Shown here one piece after another: positions 15,790-24,643 of a DNA stretch of 60,771 bases. Position 1 is the first letter of the stretch. Each line of letters begins with the position of its first letter. Where the stretch lies: assembly GCA_934168275.1 (NCBI GenBank), contig CAKPNA010000008.1, positions 1 through 60,771 of the forward strand, in the 5' to 3' direction. The DNA comes from an uncultured Bacilli bacterium. GTDB taxonomy: Bacteria; Bacillota_I; Bacilli_A; RF39; UBA660. The translations under genes and the position numbers were made by a program. A model generated the notes under the pieces. It worked only from the letters and a program-made list of their open reading frames with translations, was not told where the DNA came from and did no database searches.

Positions 15790-17409
15790 ATGCAAGGATG
15801 TCTAACTATCAATTCTAAAACAATAAATGAAAAAGTAATTGCCAAAGCCAATGATTTATTAATTAAATATCCTCATAAGGTAATTATTATAACTATCCCT
15901 AATATTAAAGGTTCTAAAGTAGAATTACTTAATAATATTATTGATCGTTCAAGAACTTTAGTTAAAATAGAAGGTGGTTATGATAAGCAAAGATTAAAAA
16001 ATGATATTGGTAGTAAATATATTCATAAATATAGTAATCCTTATACTATTGAGCAAGTATTTTTAATATCTGAAGAAATAAATAATATAATTAAAAGAAT
16101 TCATAAGAATTGGACTAAAGAACAAATACTAGTATATTTCTTAAATGAAATAAAAACAAAGATTATCTATGAACCAAAATATCGCCACGCTGATGAATAT
16201 GATATAAGAAATCTAACTGGCTTATATACTACTAAAACGACTTGCGGTGGATATGCTATGATATTAAAAGAACTATGTGATCAAGTAGGAATAGAATGCA
16301 TGTTTGTCGAAGGATATTTTGGCAAAAGAAAACCCCAAAATAGAATACTTAATCATGCATGGAATATTGTTAAATTAAATAGTAAATATTACCCAATAGA
16401 TATTACTATTGATATTGGTAGTCATGGTAATTCCTACAGTAAGTCTTTAGATGTTTCTTTCAATAAACCTTTCTTTTTAAAAAGATACACTCCAGGAACA
16501 AATGAACAAATAACAGACTATACGTTACTATCTAATCTAGATGATGAGGCAATAAACAGATTAGTAAAGCAAGCTTCAATTTCCAAAGAATATACCGGAC
16601 CTATTTGCATATTCAAAAGAGATGATGGCACAGAATTCCTAATAACAGAATGTGATTATCAAATAATAAATCAAACAAAAGTAATAAAATATATTATCTA
16701 TCCGCTAGATAATTTAAACCCTCAAATAGTGTACGCAACATTTGATTTAAATAAAGATATGTTTATGTATGAAGAAAAGGAAGAACTACTTAGAGAAAAG
16801 AACAGATATTCTAAATATGGAAATAGTAAGAAATTAGAATCTATAAAAAAGAAATTATCTGAATATGATAAATCAATAAGTATATATAACTTAAGAGTAA
16901 TAACTACTCACTTGTTTTCTGAAGAGAATATCAAAATAAGTTCTCAAACAAGTAAAGGTTTCTTAGGTACAGGAGTAATTGATGAAAATGGCATAATATG
17001 CGCTATTGCAGAAAATAAAGAAATAGTAAATAAATTAAATGATAAAACAAAAACTTATACTAGAAGTAATGGCACTAAATTTGTCGTAGAAGAAACTAAC
17101 AACTATGATTCTAAATTATATTCTTATAAAGTATATGAATATATTACTTACAAATCAGGTTATAAACTATTAGAAAATACTATCTATACTGATTTTGATA
17201 TTTTAAAAGATAACAATCCATTCTTACCAAACATCTTCTTAAGTAGAGAAAGAATTGATGAAAGATGCCTAAACAATAATGGTTATCTAGGTCATTATAT
17301 AAAAAGCAATTTATTTGCCTATAGTAAAAACATACAAGATACTCTAGAAGAAAGATCAAGAATATCTATCTCTCCTAAAAAGAGAGTATTAGTAAAAAAG
17401 CATAACTAA
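15790..17409 (+). CDS. Transglutaminase-like cysteine protein, cytosolic
   Basis: A 539-residue protein without signal peptide or membrane segment. Residues 100-215 match a transglutaminase-like (papain-fold) core: Cys152 in KTTCGGYAMILKEL, His189 in NHAWNIVKL and Asp204 in YYPIDITID, a complete Cys-His-Asp triad. Such domains act as amidases, proteases or cross-linking enzymes. The C-terminal 300 residues contain two related segments beginning IKYIIYPLDNL and YEYITYKSGYKL, suggesting an internal repeat. The neighbours are a YetF-like membrane protein and an anchored metallopeptidase-like protein. The substrate is unknown. Confidence 0.7.
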   Translation: MQGCLTINSKTINEKVIAKANDLLIKYPHKVIIITIPNIKGSKVELLNNIIDRSRTLVKIEGGYDKQRLKNDIGSKYIHKYSNPYTIEQVFLISEEINNIIKRIHKNWTKEQILVYFLNEIKTKIIYEPKYRHADEYDIRNLTGLYTTKTTCGGYAMILKELCDQVGIECMFVEGYFGKRKPQNRILNHAWNIVKLNSKYYPIDITIDIGSHGNSYSKSLDVSFNKPFFLKRYTPGTNEQITDYTLLSNLDDEAINRLVKQASISKEYTGPICIFKRDDGTEFLITECDYQIINQTKVIKYIIYPLDNLNPQIVYATFDLNKDMFMYEEKEELLREKNRYSKYGNSKKLESIKKKLSEYDKSISIYNLRVITTHLFSEENIKISSQTSKGFLGTGVIDENGIICAIAENKEIVNKLNDKTKTYTRSNGTKFVVEETNNYDSKLYSYKVYEYITYKSGYKLLENTIYTDFDILKDNNPFLPNIFLSRERIDERCLNNNGYLGHYIKSNLFAYSKNIQDTLEERSRISISPKKRVLVKKHN

Positions 17410-17449
17410 TTAGATGTAAATTTCTAATTAAATTATGCTTTTTATTTGT
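17395..17449 (+). terminator. Intrinsic terminator after the transglutaminase-like gene
   Basis: AAAAAGCATAA at the end of the gene pairs with TTATGCTTTTT near 17434-17444, with an inner TAATTAG/CTAATTA pairing. A T-rich tail follows. Confidence 0.65.
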
Positions 17450-17494
17450 TTAAGAAGTATTTATGTTATAATAAAAATAGAATAGGATGATTAT

Positions 17495-19942
17495 ATGAAG
17501 AAAAAGAAAATAATAGTTATAATTTTAGTAATTATATTAGGTATAAGTATTGGAACAACTACTTACTTATTACTACCAAAGAAAAGTAATTTAAAAGAAC
17601 CAGTATTAAATATCAACAACACAATAATTATAAATAGTCTTGATGTTAAAGTAGGCAATGACTTTTATATCGTTAAAAATGATAATGGTTTCACTACCTA
17701 TGATTTATCTCAGAATAAACTATATACTTATGAAGATAAATACACAGGATATAGTATATATAATAACTATATAATAATAACTAATGAAGATAAAACGCTA
17801 GTTATTGATAAGAACGGTAAAGAAATAATTACCGGTAAATATCTAACATCACTATATAATAATACTAAATACTTAATAATAGATAATAAAGTATATAACA
17901 GTAATATGAATGAAATATATACATTACCAGATTACTTTAATGATAAAGAACTATATCTATGTCAAATAATAAATGATAACTTAATTATGACATTTGAAGA
18001 TAAACAATATAATAAAATAATAAACTTAAATACTAAAGAAGAAGTATACACTAACTTTGATGAATATATCTCTACTGAAATAGAAAATGAAGAATCAAAG
18101 TATATAATTATTAAATTTAATGATAAATATGATATATATGACACAATTAAAAAAGAAATAGTTATAAAAGATATTAATATGGATAGAAACTTAATAATAT
18201 CTAAAGACAATGAAACTATGTATATATACAATGATAAGATATATAAAAATAACACTAAAATAAATAATAAATATCATATGGATAATACTAGTTGTGAAGT
18301 AGGAGGCAAACTACTAGATAATAAAAATAATATAATTATTGATAAATGTATGCTATATTATGAAGAACTATTTACTGATATAATAATGGGTGCAAATAAT
18401 GAAAATAGTGTTCTATATATAAATAATCAAATATTAAGTGCTAACTCATTTACCAAAGAAGGAGAATATATAATATCTTATACTTATAACGAAAACGAAA
18501 GTACTAGTAAAATATATAATAAAGAAGGTAAAGAAATAAAAACAGGAAGTATCACTTATTTTATAAATAATAATATATATAAAGAATATAATACAACTAC
18601 TCAAACATTCTATTTTACTAATAATAAACTAGAAAAAATATCTCCTGAATTTGATTATATCGACTGCCCATATAATAATTACTGTAATACCTCAGATGCT
18701 GATTATAACAAAACACTATATCGTAATGGTAAAAAAATAACAAGTAATATCTATGATGAAATAATAGTTAAAGAAAATTATATCGTTGCCACTACCGTAT
18801 TTAATACTTATATTTATTCACTAGGTACTAATCCCGAAATTAATATTAATACTAAAGAAGAACTAGATATTAACACTAATGAAATAATAGATAAATATGA
18901 ATTAAAAAGTATAGAAACTAAAATAAAAGATAATATTGATTTCTTTAATAAATATGCTTATATAATAGAAAACAATGATAAATTATTAGATTATAAAAAA
19001 CAAGTATTAGATATATTTGAAATAATTATTGATAATAAAAAATATCTAAATGAAATAAGTTTATTAAAGAAATTAAAAGAACTAAATATTGTTTATACTG
19101 ATGATTTAGATCCTGGAGTAGCTGCAACATATGAAGATGGTAATACTAGAATAAACTTAGGCGAAAAAGATACCGGAACTCTATATCATGAACTAACTCA
19201 TTTTATTGATTATTCATTTAATAGTAATAACTATCGATATCATTTATATAAATGTGATAATAAGTATACTATTCAAGCAAACTATTCTTCCCAATGTGAA
19301 ATACTTAGAATTGAAACAAACTTTATTACCGAAGCGGGTGCTGAATTATATTCAGGTAAATATTTTACTAAAGAAATAGAAGCTTATTCACCAGCACCAT
19401 TAATATTAGAAGCTCTTGAATATATCTATAGTCAAGAAGAAATAAATAAATGGTTCTTTGAAAGTGATACCTACTTCAAAAAAATATGGTTAGATATGGG
19501 ATATAGTTTTGAAGATACTCAAAAAGTAATAGAAAGTCTAACTAAAAGAACTAAAATAGGCTATTATAACGATGATGATACTATCTTTTTAGTAGATGCT
19601 ATCATAGATTTATATAAATATCAAAACAGTAATGAATTCTTACAAGATAATAAATTTACTTATATATTAAGAAGTTTAATAGGATATAAAAAAGACTTTT
19701 CTAACTCAAAATATAGTAATGAACTAAAAACTATAACAAGTAATAATGATACTATTAAAGAATTATTTAAAGAAAAGTTCCCTGACTATTACTTCTATAA
19801 CGACTTTGGTAATTTTATAATAATAGATAACAAACCATACTTATCATTTATGGCATATAATAAAGGGAAGACTAAAATATTACTAATTGATTATGACTTT
19901 GACAATAATAGCATTATAGATTATACGGAAATTGATAAGTAG
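17495..19942 (+). CDS. Membrane-anchored protein with HELTH metallopeptidase motif
   Basis: An 815-residue protein with a Lys-rich start and a transmembrane anchor at residues 6-26. Residues 40-430 are a long beta-rich stretch with repeated short blocks of the type YNNYIIITNEDKTLVIDKNG and IYNKEGKEIKTG, reminiscent of WG or propeller repeats. At 565-569 lies HELTH followed by FIDYS, a zinc-metallopeptidase HExxH site, and 44 residues on, Glu613 in ITEAGAELY could be the third ligand. The extracellular C-terminal half would be the enzyme. I know no named family with this layout. Codon use matches the neighbours, so it looks resident. A role in surface protein or host-protein processing is inferred. 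Confidence 0.65.
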   Translation: MKKKKIIVIILVIILGISIGTTTYLLLPKKSNLKEPVLNINNTIIINSLDVKVGNDFYIVKNDNGFTTYDLSQNKLYTYEDKYTGYSIYNNYIIITNEDKTLVIDKNGKEIITGKYLTSLYNNTKYLIIDNKVYNSNMNEIYTLPDYFNDKELYLCQIINDNLIMTFEDKQYNKIINLNTKEEVYTNFDEYISTEIENEESKYIIIKFNDKYDIYDTIKKEIVIKDINMDRNLIISKDNETMYIYNDKIYKNNTKINNKYHMDNTSCEVGGKLLDNKNNIIIDKCMLYYEELFTDIIMGANNENSVLYINNQILSANSFTKEGEYIISYTYNENESTSKIYNKEGKEIKTGSITYFINNNIYKEYNTTTQTFYFTNNKLEKISPEFDYIDCPYNNYCNTSDADYNKTLYRNGKKITSNIYDEIIVKENYIVATTVFNTYIYSLGTNPEININTKEELDINTNEIIDKYELKSIETKIKDNIDFFNKYAYIIENNDKLLDYKKQVLDIFEIIIDNKKYLNEISLLKKLKELNIVYTDDLDPGVAATYEDGNTRINLGEKDTGTLYHELTHFIDYSFNSNNYRYHLYKCDNKYTIQANYSSQCEILRIETNFITEAGAELYSGKYFTKEIEAYSPAPLILEALEYIYSQEEINKWFFESDTYFKKIWLDMGYSFEDTQKVIESLTKRTKIGYYNDDDTIFLVDAIIDLYKYQNSNEFLQDNKFTYILRSLIGYKKDFSNSKYSNELKTITSNNDTIKELFKEKFPDYYFYNDFGNFIIIDNKPYLSFMAYNKGKTKILLIDYDFDNNSIIDYTEIDK

Positions 19943-20002
19943 AATAAGTTTATTAAGTACCTTTTCAATTTTAAAATTAAGTGGTAGGGAGGAAGATATT
20001 AA

Positions 20003-20719
20003 ATGAGGGCTAAAATAGCAAATATAAAAAAATTCTTGCATAAATATCAAATATTTCAATATGAAAAAGGAATAGATGCCAAAGAATTTGAAATATATGC
20101 GATTATAGAAATAAAAAATAAGAAGTATTATTTTACTAGTTATAATAATTCTTTAAATTTTTTCAATTCAAATGAAATGATTATTGTTGATGATTATATT
20201 CCTGATGATTGGATATTAGTAAATTACGAAAAAAATAGAGTAATTAGGAATGGTTTAGACGAATCTATTAAAATAAAAAGTTATTTTGGCCCTGAATTGT
20301 TTCTAGATGGTACCTTTTTGCTTGACGCAATAAATAATGATTCAAGTGCAATAAAAATATTTAATAATTATCTAAATCCAAAATATGAATTTTCATTTGA
20401 AACTAATGAACTAAAACTGTTATTTAAAATTGCAAAAAATATTAAAGATAATTCATATAGTTGGTTTATTAATAGTAGTGAGGCATATAAAAATGATGGT
20501 GATTCTCTATTCTTAGAGTCTGTATATAGTAATATTGCATTTTATAAAATTGTCAAAAGAGATGATTACTATATCATTAATCTAGATGTCAACTTATGTG
20601 ATTCAAATAATAAAAAGATACTAAATCTAAAAATTTGCAGTGGTAAAAAATATACATTGACAATATATGATGAAAAAATGCTAAAGAAATATGGTATAAC
20701 TAATACAGTTAGGAGTTGA
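20003..20719 (+). CDS. Uncharacterised protein, first of an orphan pair
   Basis: A 238-residue soluble protein with no family that I recognise. It has many aromatic and acidic residues (EFEIYAIIEIKNKKYYFTSY, IIVDDYIPDDWILVNYE), no signal peptide and no membrane segment. A strong GGGAGGAAG lies upstream of the ATG. The second small gene follows after six bases, so the two form an operon. Acidic two-gene units like this are often immunity or polymorphic-toxin accessory genes, but I see no motif that proves it. Codon use appears slightly less biased than in the neighbours, which could indicate acquisition. Confidence 0.55.
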   Translation: MRAKIANIKKFLHKYQIFQYEKGIDAKEFEIYAIIEIKNKKYYFTSYNNSLNFFNSNEMIIVDDYIPDDWILVNYEKNRVIRNGLDESIKIKSYFGPELFLDGTFLLDAINNDSSAIKIFNNYLNPKYEFSFETNELKLLFKIAKNIKDNSYSWFINSSEAYKNDGDSLFLESVYSNIAFYKIVKRDDYYIINLDVNLCDSNNKKILNLKICSGKKYTLTIYDEKMLKKYGITNTVRS

Positions 20720-20725
20720 AAGCAT

Positions 20726-21046
20726 ATGAATATTTCGCAGGAAAAGTTAATTGACGCAGGTAATGGCAAAAAATATGGTGATGGTTATAGGATTGTATAT
20801 TTTGAAAATAATAATAAATATTCAATAGGTGCATATTGCAAGACAATTGAAGAGTTTATGATTGGCTTTGCTGAATGCGAACCAATTATAGATGAAGATG
20901 ATATTCCACAATTTATTTCTGTAGATGACATTTTAAATAGATGCTTAAATTTATATGACGACATAAATAGCGTAGCAATATATAAAACTGATGGTACATG
21001 TATTCAAAAAAAAGATAGAAATGTCATAAAGCATAATTTAAGGTAG
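20726..21046 (+). CDS. Uncharacterised acidic protein, second of an orphan pair
   Basis: A 106-residue acidic protein starting six bases after the previous stop. It contains GNGKKYGDGYRIVYFENNN, then YSIGAYCKTIEEFMIGFAEC and an acidic stretch PIIDEDDIPQFISVDDIL. It is small, acidic and soluble, a profile shared with immunity proteins, but I cannot assign a family. GTTAGGAGTTGAAAG upstream offers a ribosome site. A weak AAGGT/ACCTT pairing follows the stop. Confidence 0.55.
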   Translation: MNISQEKLIDAGNGKKYGDGYRIVYFENNNKYSIGAYCKTIEEFMIGFAECEPIIDEDDIPQFISVDDILNRCLNLYDDINSVAIYKTDGTCIQKKDRNVIKHNLR

Positions 21047-21134
21047 AGTTTAAACCTTTAGATTATATCTTTTTACATATTTAAGATTAGTTATAATAAC
21101 ATCCAAAAACATATACTTAATTAGGTGATTATAT

Positions 21135-21794
21135 ATGAATAAATATAAATCTCTAATAATAGTTATGTTTTTTATTTTGATATTTAGTTTCTCTAAAGTA
21201 AATGCCATTGTTAAAGACCAATCATTACTAGGCAAAACCATATGTTTAGATGCCGGACATGGAGGCGTTGACAGTGGGGCCATTGCCGGAAACATCCACG
21301 AAAAAAATATTAACCTAGAAATAGTAAATGCCATTAGTAAAGAACTAGTATCAAATGGAGCATACATTGTTTTAACAAGAGATGGCGACTATGAACTAAC
21401 TAAAACTACCACCATGCGTAAAAGGAATGATTTATATAAACGAGCTATGATAATAAACTCCTCAAAGTGTAATTTATACTTATCAATTCATTTAAATTCT
21501 ACTACTGAAGACAAATGGCACGGATTACAAGTATTCTATAACTCTAAATTACCAGAAAATAAAACTCTAGCTCAAACATTAACTGAAACTTTAAAAAGCG
21601 ATATAAAGAATGTTCGAGATTTCAAAAAAGATAATAGCTATTATATGTATCGTCATATCGATATCCCAGGTGTCTTAATTGAAGCCGGATTCTTATCTAA
21701 TTATAATGATAAAAAACAATTAATAAATAAAGACTATCAAGAACAATTATCAATTTCTATTGTCAAAGGTATAAAAAAATATTTAAATAATTAA
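21135..21794 (+). CDS. cwlD: N-acetylmuramoyl-L-alanine amidase, CwlD-like
   Basis: A 219-residue secreted Amidase_3 enzyme that cleaves the amide between MurNAc and L-Ala in peptidoglycan. Residues 1-24 are a signal peptide or anchor (Lys, then a hydrophobic run ending KVNA). The zinc site shows His in CLDAGHGGVDSGA, Glu in EKNINLEIVNA, His in SIHLNS, and the catalytic Glu in GVLIEAGFLSN. There is no attached wall-binding domain, as in CwlD. The start ATG 21135 follows AGGTGAT. The gene symbol reflects architecture; sporulation is not implied. Confidence 0.88.
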   Translation: MNKYKSLIIVMFFILIFSFSKVNAIVKDQSLLGKTICLDAGHGGVDSGAIAGNIHEKNINLEIVNAISKELVSNGAYIVLTRDGDYELTKTTTMRKRNDLYKRAMIINSSKCNLYLSIHLNSTTEDKWHGLQVFYNSKLPENKTLAQTLTETLKSDIKNVRDFKKDNSYYMYRHIDIPGVLIEAGFLSNYNDKKQLINKDYQEQLSISIVKGIKKYLNN

Positions 21795-21861
21795 AAAAAT
21801 GTAGTATACTTAAATAGTAAGAAAATATACATAGATGAATAAATAGGGTGTGGTATAAAGC

Positions 21862-22788
21862 ATGAAAAAAGAATTTAAAACAATAGATGAACAAGTAGAA
21901 ATATTAAAAAGAAAAGGCCTAATAATTGAAGATGAAGAAGAAACTAAAGAAATATTACTAAGAGAAAACTATTTCTTTATTAATGGTTATCGTCTTCTAC
22001 TTATGAATTCGTATAGTGACAAAACATTTGTCAAAGGCTCAACATTTAAAGAACTATATGCATTATTTTTATTTGATAGATCTATGCGAAATATAATATT
22101 TAAATATCTATTAATTATTGAAAATCAATTAAAATCTATAACTTCTTATCAGTTATCTAAAAAATATGGTTATCAAGAAAAAGATTATTTAAATCCCAAA
22201 AACTTTACTGAAGATCGTAGTAAAATAAGAAGAGTAAAAGACCTAATTGAAAAAATGAAAAGACAAGTTCGTATCAATGGTACTAAACATAATGCCACAT
22301 TACACTATATTAAAAACTATGGTTATGTTCCTATGTGGGTATTAGTAAAAGTATTATCTTTCGGAATTGTTTGTGAATTATATTCGGTATTAAAAAAAGA
22401 AGACCAAATTGAAATAGCATCAGTCTTTAATGTTAGCACAGAATATCTCGAAGACTTCTTACCAATACTAGCTAACTATCGTAATCTATGCGCTCACGAA
22501 GATATTATGTTTGATCATAAAACAGAAAAAGTAATACCTGACACAGAATATCATGAAAAATTAAATATCTTTAAAATGGATGATGAGTATATTTATGGTA
22601 AGAATGATATTTTTGCGGTTATAATAATGTTAAAGTACTTACTAAGAAAAGATGACTTTAGAATAATGCTAAAAGAAATAGATTATGAAAAAGAATTACT
22701 AGATTCAAGAATCGATTCTATCCCAATAGAAAAAATATTAGATAGAATGGGTATTCCAAAAAATTATTTAGATTTATTAGATTTATAG
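21862..22788 (+). CDS. Abi_2 (AbiD/AbiF) family protein with HEPN-type motif
   Basis: A 308-residue all-helical protein. It shows the Abi_2 pattern: LKRKGLIIED, then RENYFFINGYRLLL, FKELYALFLFDRSMRNIIFK, and the late YRNLCAHEDIMF, which fits the HEPN RNase R-x4-H motif. This family includes phage abortive-infection proteins that cleave RNA when triggered. AGGGTG precedes the ATG. It sits singly between an amidase and an HtrA protease with no recognisable antitoxin. A housekeeping RNase role is possible, because the gene shares codon use with its neighbours. Confidence 0.82.
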   Translation: MKKEFKTIDEQVEILKRKGLIIEDEEETKEILLRENYFFINGYRLLLMNSYSDKTFVKGSTFKELYALFLFDRSMRNIIFKYLLIIENQLKSITSYQLSKKYGYQEKDYLNPKNFTEDRSKIRRVKDLIEKMKRQVRINGTKHNATLHYIKNYGYVPMWVLVKVLSFGIVCELYSVLKKEDQIEIASVFNVSTEYLEDFLPILANYRNLCAHEDIMFDHKTEKVIPDTEYHEKLNIFKMDDEYIYGKNDIFAVIIMLKYLLRKDDFRIMLKEIDYEKELLDSRIDSIPIEKILDRMGIPKNYLDLLDL

Positions 22789-22803
22789 AAAGAGGTTATA
22801 ATA

Positions 22804-23922
22804 ATGGAAGAACAAATATTTGAAAAGAAAAAAGCAAAAAAAGGTAATAACGCCGGCATATTGTTAATAACAACAATTTTATTATCATTAGTATGTTCTA
22901 TGTTGGGAGCATATATTGTAGTATCAAACACTCCGGTAGAAAGCGTTATCAAAAATATCACTGAATCATCATTAGTGGAAACTAGTATCTCATCATCAGT
23001 AGATAAGGTATATAATAAGACAGTAATAATTATGTCATATAGTAATGATACTTTAAAATCTACTGGTACAGGATTTATCTATAAAGAAGATAATAAAAAA
23101 GCCTATATAATGACAAATAATCATGTTATTGAAGGCGCTGATAAAGTAAAAGTAGGCTTTAATGATGGAACATTTGTAGACGCCACTATCGTAGGAGGAG
23201 AAGCATATTCAGATATAGCTGTATTATCAATGGATATTAGTTCTTCAACCGGAATTGTCTCAATAGGTAGTAGTAATGATATTAAATTAGGCGATACTAT
23301 ATTTACTGTTGGTTCTCCTATGGGTAAAGAATATATTGGCACAGTTACAAAAGGAATTATTTCTGGAAAAGATAGAATGGTTGGCGTTAGTCATTCAGGA
23401 AATACTTATGATTACTATATGAAAGTGCTACAAATAGATGCTGCCGTTAATCCCGGTAACAGTGGTGGACCATTATGTAATGTAAATGGGGAAGTAATTG
23501 GTATAATTTCCCTAAAAATAGTTCAAGATGAAGTTGAAGGCATGGGCTTTGCTATTCCAATCGAAGATGCCTTAGATTATGCTGGCAAAATTGAAAAAGG
23601 TGAAACAATTCAAAGACCATATGTTGGTATCAGTATGGTTGATGCAACTGAAACATACGCATTATGGCAATACCGTATAACTTTACCGGAAAATGTTAAT
23701 GATGGTGTCGTAATTATCGAAGTTGTCAAAGACTCTCCTGCTGAAAAAGCTAAATTACAAAAAGGTGATGTTATAACAAAGCTAAACGATAAATCAATCT
23801 CTTCACTAGCAGAATTTAGATATGAACTATACAAATATGAAGTAGGAGATAAAATAAATATAACTTATATTAGAAATAATAAAGAAGAAACAACAAGTAT
23901 TACCTTAGGTAAAAATAAATAA
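22804..23922 (+). CDS. htrA: HtrA/DegP-like membrane-anchored serine protease
   Basis: A 372-residue protease that handles misfolded or secreted proteins at the outer face of the membrane. An N-terminal anchor (about residues 17-40) follows a Lys-rich cytosolic tail. The trypsin-like domain has His in MTNNHVIEGA, Asp in AYSDIAVLSM and Ser in NPGNSGGPLCN. One PDZ domain ends the protein (VVKDSPAEKAKLQKGDVITK). The order and length match Firmicute HtrA proteins. GAAAGAGG lies upstream. The preceding Abi_2 gene is 15 bases away, so they may be co-transcribed. Confidence 0.93.
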   Translation: MEEQIFEKKKAKKGNNAGILLITTILLSLVCSMLGAYIVVSNTPVESVIKNITESSLVETSISSSVDKVYNKTVIIMSYSNDTLKSTGTGFIYKEDNKKAYIMTNNHVIEGADKVKVGFNDGTFVDATIVGGEAYSDIAVLSMDISSSTGIVSIGSSNDIKLGDTIFTVGSPMGKEYIGTVTKGIISGKDRMVGVSHSGNTYDYYMKVLQIDAAVNPGNSGGPLCNVNGEVIGIISLKIVQDEVEGMGFAIPIEDALDYAGKIEKGETIQRPYVGISMVDATETYALWQYRITLPENVNDGVVIIEVVKDSPAEKAKLQKGDVITKLNDKSISSLAEFRYELYKYEVGDKINITYIRNNKEETTSITLGKNK

Positions 23923-23929
23923 TAATATA

Positions 23930-23963
23930 AATAACATCTAATAAAACATAGATGTTATTTTAA
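23930..23963 (+). terminator. Intrinsic terminator after htrA
   Basis: A perfect 11-bp stem (AATAACATCTA 23930-23940 with TAGATGTTATT 23949-23959) is followed by a T-rich tail. Confidence 0.75.
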
Positions 23964-24008
23964 TTTATATATTTTAATGATATAATATAAGTCAGTAAAG
24001 GAGTACTT

Positions 24009-24641
24009 ATGAGATTAAAAAATGTAAAAGGTGCTAATGAAATAATTATAAAAGGTCGTTATTATGTTGAAGACCCATATATAAATAAAGGTAATTGGAA
24101 TAAAATATTTAACAATAACAATCCAATATATATAGAAATTGGAATAGGTAAAGGTAAGTTCATAGTCGAAAACGCCATAAAATACCCAAATATTAACTTT
24201 ATAGGAATAGAAAAATATGACAGTGTCCTAGTTCGTGCCATCCAAAAATCTAATGAACTAGAACTTAATAATCTAAAATTAGTTAGAATGGATGCTAAAA
24301 GAATAGAAGAAGTATTTGACCACGAAGTCGATAGAATCTATCTAAACTTTTCTGACCCATGGCCAAAAGACAGACATTACAAAAGAAGATTAACAAGTTA
24401 TGTCTTTTTAGATAAATATGAACATATTTTTAAAAATAATAAATATATAATAATGAAAACAGATAATATTGATTTATTTAACTTTTCACTAGAAAGTTTA
24501 ACAAATCATGGCTATAAAATTGAATTTATGACTAATGATTTGCATAGTTTAAATGATGAAGATAATATAATGACTGAATACGAAGAAAAATTTAGTAATA
24601 AAGGCGTAAAAATAAATAAACTAATAGCCAGAAAGGACTAA
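24009..24641 (+). CDS. trmB: tRNA (guanine-N7-)-methyltransferase
   Basis: A 210-residue SAM-dependent enzyme that methylates G46 of tRNA variable loops. It has the SAM motif IEIGIGKGKF, FIGIEKYDSVLVRAI, and the TrmB hallmark NFSDPWPKDRHYKRRLTS, plus a late TEYEEKF motif. Length is normal for Firmicutes. AAAGGAG precedes the ATG. murF starts two bases after the stop, so they form one operon. Confidence 0.95.
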   Translation: MRLKNVKGANEIIIKGRYYVEDPYINKGNWNKIFNNNNPIYIEIGIGKGKFIVENAIKYPNINFIGIEKYDSVLVRAIQKSNELELNNLKLVRMDAKRIEEVFDHEVDRIYLNFSDPWPKDRHYKRRLTSYVFLDKYEHIFKNNKYIIMKTDNIDLFNFSLESLTNHGYKIEFMTNDLHSLNDEDNIMTEYEEKFSNKGVKINKLIARKD

Positions 24642-24643
24642 TT

